From a virus: DNA of 35,602 nt. Position 1 is the stretch's first letter, and each line of letters begins with the position of its first letter. Where the stretch lies: positions 1-35,602 of IMG/VR virus record IMGVR_UViG_3300036832_000890; one strand, 5' to 3'. Of the stretch, positions 1-7,926 are shown in pieces. Both the position numbers and the translations under genes were made by a program. The notes beneath the pieces are model-generated. The model worked only from the letters and a program-made list of their open reading frames with translations, was not told where the DNA came from and did no database searches.

Positions 1-1
1 G

Positions 2-382
2 CGCAAAGGCCGGATCGGCTCATCCGAGGAGGCCGGACTGGTGGCCGAGCAGATCCTGGTGGCCGAGAAGGCGATCAAGCAGAACAAGGAGGCGCTCAAG
101 GCGTGGTCGTCCGCGCACGGGCCGGTGCCGATCCGCGACGCCAAGGCCAACAAGGTGTACGGCCACCGCGTCTCCCGCCGCGTGGACCGGCCCACCCGCG
201 AGCAGATGGAGCGCGCGATCCAGACCGGCGAGACGCTCGATGACCTTTACCGTGAGACAATCGGGACTCGCTTTGACATTCACATCCCGAGGCCCGACCT
301 GGAGCCCGAACCCGACCCGGACCTGCTCGATCAGCTTGAGCGGTCTGTCGCATTAGCGGAGGAGAGGAAGCGAAATGGCTGA
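2..382 (+). CDS. C-terminal part of a probable phage recombination nuclease (truncated by the window edge)
   Basis: The reading frame is open to the left edge, so the true start lies outside the window; a GTG at 41 is only an internal candidate. The visible 126 residues are charged and probably helical. They include a stretch of the type EALKAWSSAHGPVPI, which resembles the C-terminal region of PD-(D/E)XK (RecB/Cas4-like) nucleases often encoded next to RecT. No catalytic motif is visible because that part would be upstream. The stop overlaps the start of the RecT gene by 8 bases (ATGGCTGA), so the two are translationally coupled. That coupling is the best support for a shared role in double-strand-end recombination. 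The nuclease assignment is an inference from partial sequence and neighbourhood; an unrelated RecT accessory protein is possible. Confidence 0.5.
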   Translation, partial: RKGRIGSSEEAGLVAEQILVAEKAIKQNKEALKAWSSAHGPVPIRDAKANKVYGHRVSRRVDRPTREQMERAIQTGETLDDLYRETIGTRFDIHIPRPDLEPEPDPDLLDQLERSVALAEERKRNG

Positions 383-1304
383 GACCGAGACAGCTAGACC
401 ACCCGTGTCGCTCGCGCGGCTCGGGCCCACGCCCGTCACCCAACCGGCGCGGTTTGCGTTCGACAACGAGCAGCTCGCGCTGATGAAGCGCACCGTCGCC
501 CGGGGTGCCGACGACAACGCGTTTCTGCTGTTCCTGGAGCTGATCGGGCGCTACAAGCTCGACCCGTTTGCCGGACACGCCTACCTGGCCAAGATGCCGG
601 GCAAGGACGGCGAGCCGCCGAGCTTCAAGACACTCATCTCGCGCGACGGGCTGCTGTCCATCGCGAACCGCAGCAGCGACGAGTTCGAGGGCATGGAGGG
701 CGACGTGATCTATGCCAGCGACACCATCGAGCGCGACCGCGAGAAGGGATTCATCCACACCTACGCAGCGATCCCCGCAAGCGAACGGCTGGCGCAGAAG
801 ATCGCCGGATCGTGGGCGCGGGTGTTCCGGACGGACCGTCGGCCGACGTTCTTCCTGGCTCCGTTTGAGAGCTACAACCGGCCGAACATGAAGCGGACGT
901 GGGGCAAGTATCCCGACGCGATGATCCTGAAGTGCTCGGAGTCGATGGCGCTGCGTAAGGCGTTCTCGATCACCGGCCTGATCCCCGAGGACGAGGTGGG
1001 GGCCTACTACGACGAGCGCGTCGGCGCAGTGGTCGATGCCGGATCGGCCGCGCAGGAGCCCGACTGGGGCCCGGATGAGGACCTGGCTCAGCGTCTGCAG
1101 ACCGCGTTCACCGAAGCCAACCGGATCCGGCCAGGCAGCTTCCTGCCTCAGAAGGTTCGCCTCAAGCTCGCCGGTGCCGATCAGCTCAAGCGCGCCGAGA
1201 TCCTCCAGGAGGTCACCGACTACGTGCTCGCCAACGGCGGCTCGATCCCGATCGAGGGCGAGGCGGTCGAGGAAGCTCCCGAGGAGCCTCCGCCCGCGGT
1301 GTGA
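375..1304 (+). CDS. recT: RecT-family single-strand annealing protein
   Basis: The 309-residue product matches the RecT/Bet family in length and order of motifs. The N-terminal half has the family pattern around residues 45-65 (LIGRYKLDPFAGHAYL, usually R-x-x-LDPF). A central region includes FKTLISRDGLLSIANR. A C-terminal segment, KCSESMALRKAFS, corresponds to the conserved K...E..ALR.AF region. RecT proteins bind single-stranded DNA and anneal homologous strands, usually with a partner exonuclease; the truncated upstream gene fits that partner. The ATG at 375 is preceded by GGAGGAGAGGAAG, a good ribosome binding site. The acidic, Pro-rich tail (about residues 285-309) looks disordered and could bind a host single-strand-binding protein, which is inference. 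Confidence 0.92.
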   Translation: MAETETARPPVSLARLGPTPVTQPARFAFDNEQLALMKRTVARGADDNAFLLFLELIGRYKLDPFAGHAYLAKMPGKDGEPPSFKTLISRDGLLSIANRSSDEFEGMEGDVIYASDTIERDREKGFIHTYAAIPASERLAQKIAGSWARVFRTDRRPTFFLAPFESYNRPNMKRTWGKYPDAMILKCSESMALRKAFSITGLIPEDEVGAYYDERVGAVVDAGSAAQEPDWGPDEDLAQRLQTAFTEANRIRPGSFLPQKVRLKLAGADQLKRAEILQEVTDYVLANGGSIPIEGEAVEEAPEEPPPAV

Positions 1305-1365
1305 GCCTGCGGGTAGGATCGCTAACGCGCGGGCCGGTGCACCTCTGAGAGGACCGCGGCAGCTC

Positions 1366-1668
1366 ATGACCCGGCTCGCGCCACTAGTCGTCGTGGCCGT
1401 GGCCGTTTTCATCGGCGGCTGTGGCAGCAGCGGCGCATCGCACGACTACGAGTCGAGCTACCCGATCTCGTTTCGCCGCGATTTCGTGCGCCTATGCGCA
1501 CAACGTGAGCACGAGATGGGCGTCCCGGATTTCGTACGCATATGCGGCTGTACGCTGAGCCAGATCGAGCAGCGGCAGCCGTATCACGCACTCCTTGACG
1601 CAGCCGAGAACGGCGACACCGATCGGCTGCTGGCCGACACCGTCAGCCGCTGCCGCGCTGAGCGCTGA
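1366..1668 (+). CDS. Small phage-encoded lipoprotein, function unknown
   Basis: The 100-residue product begins MTRLAPLVVVAVAVFIGGCG: a basic start, a hydrophobic core and a lipobox (IGGC) with the lipidated cysteine at about residue 19. The mature part is about 80 residues and holds further cysteines at about 44, 60, 62 and 96, so disulphides are likely. The charge and cysteine pattern, not any family match, support it as real. A GAGAGGA at 1346-1352 is a rather distant ribosome binding site. It follows recT by 61 bases and precedes a hairpin terminator, so it probably ends the recombination transcript. Phage lipoproteins often act at the cell surface against superinfecting phages, but that role is only inferred here. 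The larger open frame extending upstream through recT in another frame is a shadow. Confidence 0.72.
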   Translation: MTRLAPLVVVAVAVFIGGCGSSGASHDYESSYPISFRRDFVRLCAQREHEMGVPDFVRICGCTLSQIEQRQPYHALLDAAENGDTDRLLADTVSRCRAER

Positions 1669-1675
1669 CAAAGGA

Positions 1676-1697
1676 ACGGCCCGCCGAAGCGGGCCGT
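1676..1697 (+). terminator. Hairpin terminator-like element after the recT-lipoprotein genes
   Basis: A perfect 9-base-pair stem (ACGGCCCGC / GCGGGCCGT) closes a CGAA tetraloop 8 bases after the lipoprotein stop. No run of T follows (CTAACGCG), as is common in GC-rich genomes, so termination strength is uncertain. Its place at the end of a plus-strand gene set supports the call. Confidence 0.65.
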
Positions 1698-2036
1698 CTA
1701 ACGCGATGGCGCCGAGCCTAATCCCGACCGAGGAGAAGGGTTCCCTGCGTCCGATCGCGTCCTGCAGAGCATACAACAGGGGTCAGGGGCTCAGATCAGC
1801 GCCCCTGCCGGGAGGCCGATGAGTCCCCGGCTGGCTGGGCGTCGCCATTCCCTTACAGCGGTCAACAGTGCGGTTGGGTGTCTGCGAGCCCGCGCCGCAC
1901 CTCCGCCTCGGCTTATGGATAGATTGCGGTTACTGTATCGCTTGTGATTAGGCCCTAGGGGGCGAGACGAGCCGCTCACGATGTGCGATACGGTGCCGCA
2001 GTTTTCCGTTCATCCCTTACCGAGGAGGTAAGACGT
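1698..2036. other. Intergenic region upstream of the collagen-like gene; no gene recognised
   Basis: About 340 bases without a credible gene on either strand. A second weaker hairpin lies at 1784-1807 (CAGGGGC / GCCCCTG around a 10-base loop). A comparatively AT-rich stretch at 1914-1952 is the most likely promoter area for the collagen-like gene. It has only a poor -35/-10 match (TTGCGG at 1924, GATTAG at 1946), so no promoter is called. The region ends in the strong ribosome binding site GAGGAGGTAAG at 2022-2032. Confidence 0.5.
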
Positions 2037-2762
2037 ATGCGCAAGGCATTCTTGGCGATCCCGATGATGCTGGCGATGCTGGCCTTATCGGCCGCCCCAG
2101 CCCTGGCCTGGAACCGGCCGCCAGGCAACGACCAGGGCCCGCCTGGCTGTGAGCCGTCACACAACACACCGATGAAGTGTTGTCCGCCTCGCGAGTTCCG
2201 CGTCAGGGCTCACAGGGCCCACAAGGCTGACGGTCACATGATCAAGTGCGTCAAGCCGCCGCCCCAGCCTCAGCCTCAGCCAGGTCCGCAGGGTCCTCCC
2301 GGTCCTCCTGGTCCTCCCGGCTCACCTGGAACACCCGGTCCTCCTGGTCCTCCCGGTCCTCCCGGTCCTCCCGGTCCTCCCGGCACTCCCGGCACTCCCG
2401 GCACTCCCGGTCCGCAGGGACCGCAGGGCCCCGGCCCCAAGCCGTGCCGCAGCACTGTCCGCACCGCGCAGCTCGGGCCGCTGCCGGTCCGGTTCACGAT
2501 CGGTATGCACGTCCGCGTGGTGGTGCACGGCACCGCGCATTTCGGCACGGTTGTCGGCACCGGGCCGCGAGGCCACGTGACGGTTCATCCGTTCGGGCTG
2601 CCGTGCGGCGTCTACCCGATCGTGGTCAATGACCAGCCCAACACCCGCGCGGTCCGGCCGGTCATGCGGATCTGGGTGATCCGCGGCGGGAAGCGGATCG
2701 ACCGCATTGGGTTCCCGCTGCCCGAGCCGCCGATCGGCCTTTCCTTCAAGCGGGCGAGCTAG
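2037..2762 (+). CDS. Secreted collagen-like (Gly-X-Y repeat) protein
   Basis: The 241-residue product starts at the ATG at 2037 behind a textbook ribosome binding site, GAGGAGGTAAG. Residues 1-24 form a signal peptide (MRKAFLAIP... ending ALA, likely cut before Trp25). Residues 25-80 hold four cysteines (38, 48, 49, 71) and a Pro-Gln repeat. Residues 82-132 are about 17 Gly-X-Y triplets, mostly GPP, GTP and GPQ, which should form a collagen-type triple helix and so a trimer. Residues 137-241 form a beta-rich C-terminal domain with two cysteines (137, 190) and no recognised family. It is not part of the structural operon, lies on the opposite strand, and would be exported by the host. A host-surface or adhesion role is inferred; a stray virion fibre is less likely given the signal peptide. 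Confidence 0.8.
   Translation: MRKAFLAIPMMLAMLALSAAPALAWNRPPGNDQGPPGCEPSHNTPMKCCPPREFRVRAHRAHKADGHMIKCVKPPPQPQPQPGPQGPPGPPGPPGSPGTPGPPGPPGPPGPPGPPGTPGTPGTPGPQGPQGPGPKPCRSTVRTAQLGPLPVRFTIGMHVRVVVHGTAHFGTVVGTGPRGHVTVHPFGLPCGVYPIVVNDQPNTRAVRPVMRIWVIRGGKRIDRIGFPLPEPPIGLSFKRAS
2281..2427 (+). repeat. 9-base tandem repeat encoding the collagen Gly-X-Y stretch
   Basis: Degenerate tandem copies of a 9-base unit (GGTCCTCCC or GGTCCTCCT, plus three adjacent GGCACTCCC copies) encode GPP and GTP triplets. Unit length is a multiple of three, so slippage or unequal crossing-over would change helix length without breaking the frame. The strong strand asymmetry also produces long shadow frames on the minus strand. 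Confidence 0.85.
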
Positions 2763-3916
2763 GTCTTGATGATGTAGGTGGCGGCGACCCACGGCGGCAT
2801 GTTGTTGTGGGCCCCGCCACCTCCGTCGTTGCCGATGCCATGGGCGTGACGGGCGTTCGCGCCATACGAGGTCACGCTGAACGAGTGGGAGTGCGCCGCG
2901 CTGCGCCCGGTCGTGGCCCCGACGACCGTCGCGCGGTTGGCCAGCCATGCCGGGGTGTGACCCGCCGCGACCCCGCCTGCCGGATAGATGTTGACGAGCG
3001 CCAGCGAGCCGTCCGTCGTAGCGAAATCGCCCGAGCCTCCGGACCCGTGAGTGTGGTCGGCCGACTCGGTGCCGGTGCCTCCCGCCACGCCGTGCGCGTG
3101 GTCAGGCGAGTCGTTGCCGGTCCCGCCACCGTGGCTGTGCGTCGGCATCTCGCCGTTAGCGAGGATGTGCGTCTCCTCGCCGCGCGTGGGCGAGGCGGTG
3201 TCCAACGTGCCGCCGCCGTAGCTCCCGGCCGCGCGGTTTGACAGCCCGCCGCCCTGTCCGGCCCCAACCGGGGTGCGGCTGCGGAGGTCGGGGACGTTGA
3301 ACGTGGTTGCGCCGTCACCCTGACCCCACGGCGAGTTTGCGCCGCCCAGCACCGCGTACAGCGCCGGATAGGCGTTGCGGCTGACCGCCGAGCCGTCGCA
3401 CGGCAGCCATCCGGCAGGGATCCCCACCACGCCGGTCAGCTTGATGTCGCCGGGCTGCCAGAGCTGCGAGCCGTCGACCGCGCCGCCGACGGTCTGACGC
3501 AGGCCGGTGATCCGCGTCCCATCGAATATCGCCTCGCCGATCTTGCGGTAGTGAGGGGTCGTGGGGTTGCCGGTCAGCAGCGCGGTGAGCGCGAACGTGT
3601 AGTCGGTCGAGTCGATCTCGGGCGGCGGCGGCGACGGGTTCGTCGCGAACGCGTTGGCTCCGGTGGTGGCGAAGATCGTGTAGGTCCCAGCTCCGCCGGT
3701 CACGGTCGTCTGAACAGTCGTTGACACATAACGCCACAGCCCGTCGATCCCAAGCGCGACCTGGGCGTTGCCTACGCCTGCGGCGATCTGAATCTGGTTG
3801 GCGCCGATCTGCGTCAGAACCAGGTTGCGGCTGCCTGAGCCGATGAACTCCTGCAGCGCATCCAGGAAGTCCTGGGGGACTGGCTGGCCGTAGCTGAGCT
3901 GGCGGTGTTTGCTCAT
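2759..3916 (-). CDS. Tail collar-domain fibre protein (MdpB/XkdV-position receptor protein)
   Basis: The 385-residue protein is the last gene of the structural operon. Residues 1-150 form an N-terminal beta domain that probably attaches to the baseplate. Residues 153-212 are a phage tail collar domain ([20 protein letters not shown] then [13 protein letters not shown]). The rest is Gly/His-rich with repeated H-x-H motifs (THSH at about 260, HAH, HTH, HSH, HAH). It ends in the typical [15 protein letters not shown] found in short-fibre and MdpB-type proteins, where paired histidines bind metal along a trimer axis. It lies downstream of the DUF2313-like gene, the place of the fibre gene in PBSX-like operons. 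No good ribosome binding site precedes the ATG at 3916. The 3' end overlaps the convergent collagen-like gene by 4 bases. Confidence 0.88.
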   Translation of the reverse strand: MSKHRQLSYGQPVPQDFLDALQEFIGSGSRNLVLTQIGANQIQIAAGVGNAQVALGIDGLWRYVSTTVQTTVTGGAGTYTIFATTGANAFATNPSPPPPEIDSTDYTFALTALLTGNPTTPHYRKIGEAIFDGTRITGLRQTVGGAVDGSQLWQPGDIKLTGVVGIPAGWLPCDGSAVSRNAYPALYAVLGGANSPWGQGDGATTFNVPDLRSRTPVGAGQGGGLSNRAAGSYGGGTLDTASPTRGEETHILANGEMPTHSHGGGTGNDSPDHAHGVAGGTGTESADHTHGSGGSGDFATTDGSLALVNIYPAGGVAAGHTPAWLANRATVVGATTGRSAAHSHSFSVTSYGANARHAHGIGNDGGGGAHNNMPPWVAATYIIKT

Positions 3917-3947
3917 GACGGAAGCCTACGTTCGGGTCAACGCTCGC

Positions 3948-4502
3948 TCACAGATTGCTTCCGATGCTCGTGATCCCGACGAAGAAGCCCTCCGAGTAGC
4001 CCTCGTTGATCGCCAGGTGCGCGGGCGTGAGGTCGCGAATGAACGGCCAGCCGATGCCCGCGTAAGCCTGCGGAATCTGGATCATCACCGTGTTCGGCGG
4101 CGGGGAGTTCGCGTCGTTGGGGTCGTGCTCCTGGTAGCTCCAGCCGGGCCCGACGAGCTGGGTGATCGTGTCCTCCCAGTCAAGCCCGCGGCCCTGGCCC
4201 TTGAGCCGCCGCATCGTGGCGAGCACGAGCTGCTGGCGAGAGGCGAGCCTCAGCGGCGGGTTGATCGGCAGGGCCAGAAGTTGCTCGAACATCGGCAGCA
4301 GCGCGTCGGCGGTGGCGGGCAGGAAGTTCAGGATCAGCGCCTGGCGGGCCGCTTCGAGGCGCTGTAGCTCGTTGGCGACCGCGTGCAACACCGCCTGGAT
4401 CTCGATGGCCGCACGCTCGTACTGCGGCAGCTCGCTCACCATGTCGACCGGGTCGGTTGGCGGGACGACGGTGAATACCGCGAGCGGGTCGCCGTTGGCC
4501 AT
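3948..4502 (-). CDS. Baseplate/tail protein of the DUF2313 (YmfQ/XkdU, Mu gp48) family
   Basis: The 184-residue product matches the family in size and in its context directly downstream of baseplate J. It has an N-terminal helical half (LPQYERAAIEIQAVLHAVANEL, then a block with LPATADALLPMFEQLLALP). A C-terminal half has WEDTITQLVGPGWSYQEHDP and ends in a beta-rich stretch. The family links the baseplate wedge to the tail fibre. Start is ATG at 4502, three bases after the baseplate J stop. The residues following LPINPPLRLASRQQLVLATM correspond to the usual region that packs against the wedge. Confidence 0.8.
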   Translation of the reverse strand: MANGDPLAVFTVVPPTDPVDMVSELPQYERAAIEIQAVLHAVANELQRLEAARQALILNFLPATADALLPMFEQLLALPINPPLRLASRQQLVLATMRRLKGQGRGLDWEDTITQLVGPGWSYQEHDPNDANSPPPNTVMIQIPQAYAGIGWPFIRDLTPAHLAINEGYSEGFFVGITSIGSNL

Positions 4503-4505
4503 GGG

Positions 4506-5990
4506 CTAGCCGTCCGTCAGGGTCGTGGTGCCGAGCTGCGCCACCTGCGGGGAGGCTCCGGCGGCGAGCGGAATGTCGGCCGTGCCGCCATTGACCTGCA
4601 AGCCGTTGACCTTGTGCACGCCGGTGATGAAGAAGCACGCCTGCACGTGCTCGTAGACGATGGTGTCGCCGGGCTGGAGCCCGGACAGGTAGGCGGCCAG
4701 CGCAGTGGTGATCGCCTGGCGGGTGGCGATCGTGTTGCCGGTGCCGTCGAGCGAGTAGCCGGACTCGGCCACGACCGTGGCTGTGATCGCGACGACCAGG
4801 ATCCGCGACGTGACGACGGTGACGCTCGCCCCGATCGGAGCTTGTCCGTGACCCAGGCCCGCCACCGGGTCAAGGAACTGCTGCAACGCCGTCACGACGG
4901 TGCTTGCGACCGGCGTCCCGTCCGAGTTCATCGCCACCACCAGCACAGTGCCCGGGCCGTTCCAGACCGGGACGACGGCTACGCGCGACACGCCCTGCGC
5001 CGCCGACCAGCGGCGGTAGTCGGTGATGTTGCCGCCGCCCGAGGTGCCTACGAACTCCCCGAGGATCCGCAGCCGAAAGTCGTTGTCGGATTCCTCCTCC
5101 TGACCACCGCTCATCGGGTCGAGGTTCGTAACCGAGATCACCGTCGGCAACACCGTGTCCAGCGACGTGATCGCATTGGGAGCGACGTTGCCTGCGGTGC
5201 CCGGCGTCAGCGCGGTGGCCGCGAGCGTGATCCCCGACGTGGTGTTCGTCGTCGGCTCGGGCGACGCCGGGTCCGGCGTGACGCTGCCGCTGTCGGTCCA
5301 GGTCGGGCTGGTCGTCTGGCCGAGAAGTAGACCCGGCGTGTTCGGGGTCTGCGTGACGTACACCCGATAGGCGGTCGCGTTCGGATTCGCGGTCCAGGTG
5401 ATCGTGTTGCGGCCGGTCGTTCCGGTGGTGACCCCCGCCTGGTCGACGTTGCCGGTCGTCTCGCCGAACGCGTTGAGCGCGGTGACGTGGTAGTAGCGGG
5501 TGCCTGCCGTCAGCGAACCACCCGTGTTGCTGGCCGCGACCGACACGCCCGCGGGCACCGTCAGCGGAGAGTTCGTGGTGCCGCCCTCGGTCGTCTGATA
5601 GCTCTGCACCTCGCCGGTCACGGGCGTGACCGCCGACGCCTGCGTCCCGGCGGCGATCAGCGTTGCTTGGGATGCGAGGAACGTCAGAAACCCGGTGGCC
5701 GAGACCGCTGGATTGCGCGTCAGCCCGAACGTGGTGCCGTGCTCGTCCAGGTAGTCGCCCCACGCGGTGCTCGGGAACGCGGCCGCGATCGTTTCGGTCA
5801 GCGCGTCCCACAGCCGAGCGCACTCCATCGCCGACGGCTGCGTCAGGTCCCAGTAGAACGTGCCTTCGCGCGTATCCACCCAGTCGGGGTCGTCGTCGGT
5901 CAGCCCGGCATGGGTGTCCTGGTCCATGCGCGCCCGCACGCGCGCGAGCGTCTCGGAGAAGATCTCGGTGAGGTCGGTGACGTCGGTCAT
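4506..5990 (-). CDS. Baseplate J-like wedge protein with an inserted Ig/FN3-like domain
   Basis: The 494-residue product is a Mu gp47/PBSX XkdT-type baseplate J protein. Residues 1-100 show the helical N-terminus and the family pattern GDYLDEHGTTFGLTRNPAV. Residues 250-330 carry the core motif with the acidic turn (MSGGQEEESDNDFRLRIL then GEFVGTSGGGNITDYRRWS). Residues 335-494 are the alternating beta/alpha C-terminus. Between about 142 and 247 lies an extra beta-sandwich-like segment (TRYYHVTALNAFGETT ... TITWTANPNATAYRVYVT) that reads like a fibronectin III/Ig domain and interrupts the usual domain. It overlaps the upstream gene in an ATGA and probably forms the wedge that expands during sheath contraction. 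Confidence 0.9.
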   Translation of the reverse strand: MTDVTDLTEIFSETLARVRARMDQDTHAGLTDDDPDWVDTREGTFYWDLTQPSAMECARLWDALTETIAAAFPSTAWGDYLDEHGTTFGLTRNPAVSATGFLTFLASQATLIAAGTQASAVTPVTGEVQSYQTTEGGTTNSPLTVPAGVSVAASNTGGSLTAGTRYYHVTALNAFGETTGNVDQAGVTTGTTGRNTITWTANPNATAYRVYVTQTPNTPGLLLGQTTSPTWTDSGSVTPDPASPEPTTNTTSGITLAATALTPGTAGNVAPNAITSLDTVLPTVISVTNLDPMSGGQEEESDNDFRLRILGEFVGTSGGGNITDYRRWSAAQGVSRVAVVPVWNGPGTVLVVAMNSDGTPVASTVVTALQQFLDPVAGLGHGQAPIGASVTVVTSRILVVAITATVVAESGYSLDGTGNTIATRQAITTALAAYLSGLQPGDTIVYEHVQACFFITGVHKVNGLQVNGGTADIPLAAGASPQVAQLGTTTLTDG

Positions 5991-6520
5991 GGTGTGAGCG
6001 GGATGTTCGAGAACTCCAGGGGCTGGGCTTCTAGCGGCGGCGCGTAGTCCACGATCACTGTGAAGGATGCGTAGAGCACTTCGTCAAATGGATCCTGGGA
6101 GAAGTCGAAGCCCTCGACGGACACGATCCGGTCGTGGACCATCAGCGCATCGACCAGCCCGTCTTCGTAGTCGGAGAGCATTTCCTCGTCGAGCTGCTCG
6201 CCGATGTGCTCGCCGATGCCGCCTTCGACGCCGTACTCGTCGGAGTAGATCATGTGCGTGTACCGCGCCGTCCGCGCGGTCTTCTCGATCCAGACGATCA
6301 GGCTGTCCAACTCGTAGGTTTCCTGCGGCGCGGAGCCATCCTTGACGAACTGTCCGGCGATGAAGTCAAACCGCCAGCTTTTGCCGAACGGGATGGGCGT
6401 GTCGGTTTCGAGGTCCTCGACCGGCGCGAGCGTCGCGTCGAGCGCGAGGTCGGGATTGATCAGCCCGGGATCGGGCGGGATCAGGTCGTAGTCGAGCGAG
6501 TCGGGTTCGATGATGCTCAT
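5987..6520 (-). CDS. Baseplate protein of the DUF2634/XkdS type (gp25-like)
   Basis: The start chosen is the ATG at 6520, giving 177 residues (MSIIEPDSLDYDL...) and an ATGA overlap with the gene before it; the longer open frame upstream lacks a ribosome binding site. The N-terminus is acidic and Pro-rich. The middle has GKSWRFDFIAGQFV and then a long region with KTARTARYTHMIYSDEYG and LSDYEDGLVDAL, matching the DUF2634 pattern (E/K-rich, Y-x-x-Y, then an acidic helix). It lies directly upstream of baseplate J, as xkdS does upstream of xkdT. The family is thought to cap the sheath-baseplate junction. The assignment rests on pattern and order, not on a search. Confidence 0.75.
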   Translation of the reverse strand: MSIIEPDSLDYDLIPPDPGLINPDLALDATLAPVEDLETDTPIPFGKSWRFDFIAGQFVKDGSAPQETYELDSLIVWIEKTARTARYTHMIYSDEYGVEGGIGEHIGEQLDEEMLSDYEDGLVDALMVHDRIVSVEGFDFSQDPFDEVLYASFTVIVDYAPPLEAQPLEFSNIPLTP

Positions 6521-7923
6521 GTGTGTCCGATCATGTAGCCGAAGAACTGGGCGCCCCCCGGGGCGTACAGGCTGACCGTGGCTAGACCACCCCAAGTCGC
6601 CCACGCCTCGAAATAGTCAGTCGTGCCGTTTGCCAGCACCACGCCGGTAGCGCTCGCGCCAGCGCCTGTCGCCACGATCGCTGGACCACCACCCGCACTA
6701 GTGCCTGCGATGACGGGGCCCCCGGCCCCGTTCTTTAGGACGCCCACCTGAAAATATCCGGTGTTCGCCGGGAGTGCCTCATTGATGAAAACGACCGTCG
6801 AGAGGAAGTAGTAGCCCGCCACTTTCGGCGTGAACCGACCCTTATGAGTTGCCAGGTCGATCCACGTGGGGTCCGCTGCGGTGAACAGCGCCGTGTCGAG
6901 AGCGACGATCGTTCCGGCAGGAGTGCTCATCGTCTGCCCGGCAGTGTTGTAAATCCCGAACGCCCCTCTGGCCTTGGCGCTGACCACGGTCGGGTTGGGA
7001 TAGGTGCCCGATAGGTCACCGCCAGCAGCTCCCGAGGGCGAACCGCCAGCGGGGATCGTGATCACCGTGCGGTTGTTGGCTGCATCGTCAGCCGCGCTGA
7101 CGCCCGCCCCGGTGAAGTTGAGCGCCGCGCGCTGAGTCAACGTGGTGCCCTCGTCCTGCACCGTGTTGATCGGTCCGGCAGGACCGGGCGGGCCGGTAGC
7201 GATCCCGTTCGCCACGGTGATGCCCTTCACCTTGACGATGTATGCCAGCACGCAGTAGGGCGGCATGTTGTTATGCGCCCCGTCGCTACCGGCACCACTG
7301 GTCGCACCCGTACCACCCGCTCCGGTAGCCGACATTGCGTACATCTGGTTGGGGAAGCTGGCGCTCGGAGCGCCAATCCCGAGCGGCTGCCCCGCGACAC
7401 CGGTGGCACCGATGAAGTTGACCGCATTCCCGGATGGTCCGTGGGTATGCGACGGCCCGGTGTGGGTATGCGACGGCATCTCGCTGGCAACTAGCTGGTG
7501 CGTGCTTTCACCACCCTTAGTGCCCCACGCGGCCGACGTCGAGCTGCTCAGCAAGAACCGATCGCGCAGATCCGGGACCGTGAACGTCTTGGCGGTAGTG
7601 TTCGCCGCCCACAGCGGGTTGCTTGCTCCGACCTCAGCCACGGCGAAGTCATAGCCCTGCGGATACACGGCCTGCGTATATGTCGCCCCGTCGGCGAGCA
7701 CGTAGCCGAACGGCAGCGTCTTGCTCGTGAACGTCGCGACGGTGCCGATCGGGTTGCCGTCGTAGCTCGTGCCTGCTGATCCACTGCCCGAAGTGACCCA
7801 CGCGGTCCCGTTCCAATAAAACAGCGTGTTGGATCCGGTGTCGTAGTACATCTCGCCGAGAACGGGCGAGGCCGGGGCCGCGGGGAGGCATGGGCTGCGA
7901 AGTCGGCCGATGGTGTCCGGCAT
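6517..7923 (-). CDS. Tail fibre: N-terminal adaptor module, tail collar domain, C1q-like jelly-roll head
   Basis: This 468-residue protein is modular. Residues 1-45 are the adaptor shared with neighbouring fibres (GEMYYDTGSNTLFYWNGT). Residues 55-125 are a tail collar domain (LPFGYVLADGATY then FTVPDLRDRFLL). Residues 140-162 are His-rich (SHTHTGPSHTH). The collar part ends around 218-232 with NNMPPYCVLAYIVKV. A short collagen-like GPPGPAG follows at about 244, then GGDLSGTYPNPTV (301-313), a linker common in fibres. Residues 318-466 look like a C1q/TNF-type jelly-roll (VAGYYFLSTVVFI, ANGTTDYFEAWATW). It probably projects from the baseplate and binds a host receptor. It is the last gene of the adhesin block and overlaps the following baseplate gene by four bases. 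Confidence 0.82.
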   Translation of the reverse strand: MPDTIGRLRSPCLPAAPASPVLGEMYYDTGSNTLFYWNGTAWVTSGSGSAGTSYDGNPIGTVATFTSKTLPFGYVLADGATYTQAVYPQGYDFAVAEVGASNPLWAANTTAKTFTVPDLRDRFLLSSSTSAAWGTKGGESTHQLVASEMPSHTHTGPSHTHGPSGNAVNFIGATGVAGQPLGIGAPSASFPNQMYAMSATGAGGTGATSGAGSDGAHNNMPPYCVLAYIVKVKGITVANGIATGPPGPAGPINTVQDEGTTLTQRAALNFTGAGVSAADDAANNRTVITIPAGGSPSGAAGGDLSGTYPNPTVVSAKARGAFGIYNTAGQTMSTPAGTIVALDTALFTAADPTWIDLATHKGRFTPKVAGYYFLSTVVFINEALPANTGYFQVGVLKNGAGGPVIAGTSAGGGPAIVATGAGASATGVVLANGTTDYFEAWATWGGLATVSLYAPGGAQFFGYMIGHT

Positions 7924-7926
7924 GGC

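Noticed and set aside
96-1412. A 438-codon minus-strand open frame opposite recT
   Set aside because: It is antisense to a clear RecT gene, has an Arg/Leu/Gly-rich shadow composition typical of GC-rich DNA, and shows no domain.
1595-1822. A short plus-strand open frame across the terminator hairpin
   Set aside because: It starts inside the lipoprotein gene in another frame, crosses the hairpin and has no ribosome binding site.
1814-1850. CCGATGAGTCCC resembling the hammerhead ribozyme core
   Set aside because: The first core position differs (CCGATGA, not CTGATGA), and no GAAA with a closing stem follows.
1914-1960. A promoter for the collagen-like gene
   Set aside because: The region is relatively AT-rich, but the best hexamers match the consensus at only three of six positions each, so it is noted and not called.
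2281-2427. Regular short repeats that could suggest a CRISPR or other array
   Set aside because: The 9-base units are contiguous, in frame and encode Gly-X-Y; there are no spacers.
2322-2948. Minus-strand frames over the collagen repeat
   Set aside because: They are mirror products of the repeat and run into the real fibre gene in another frame; no ribosome binding site.
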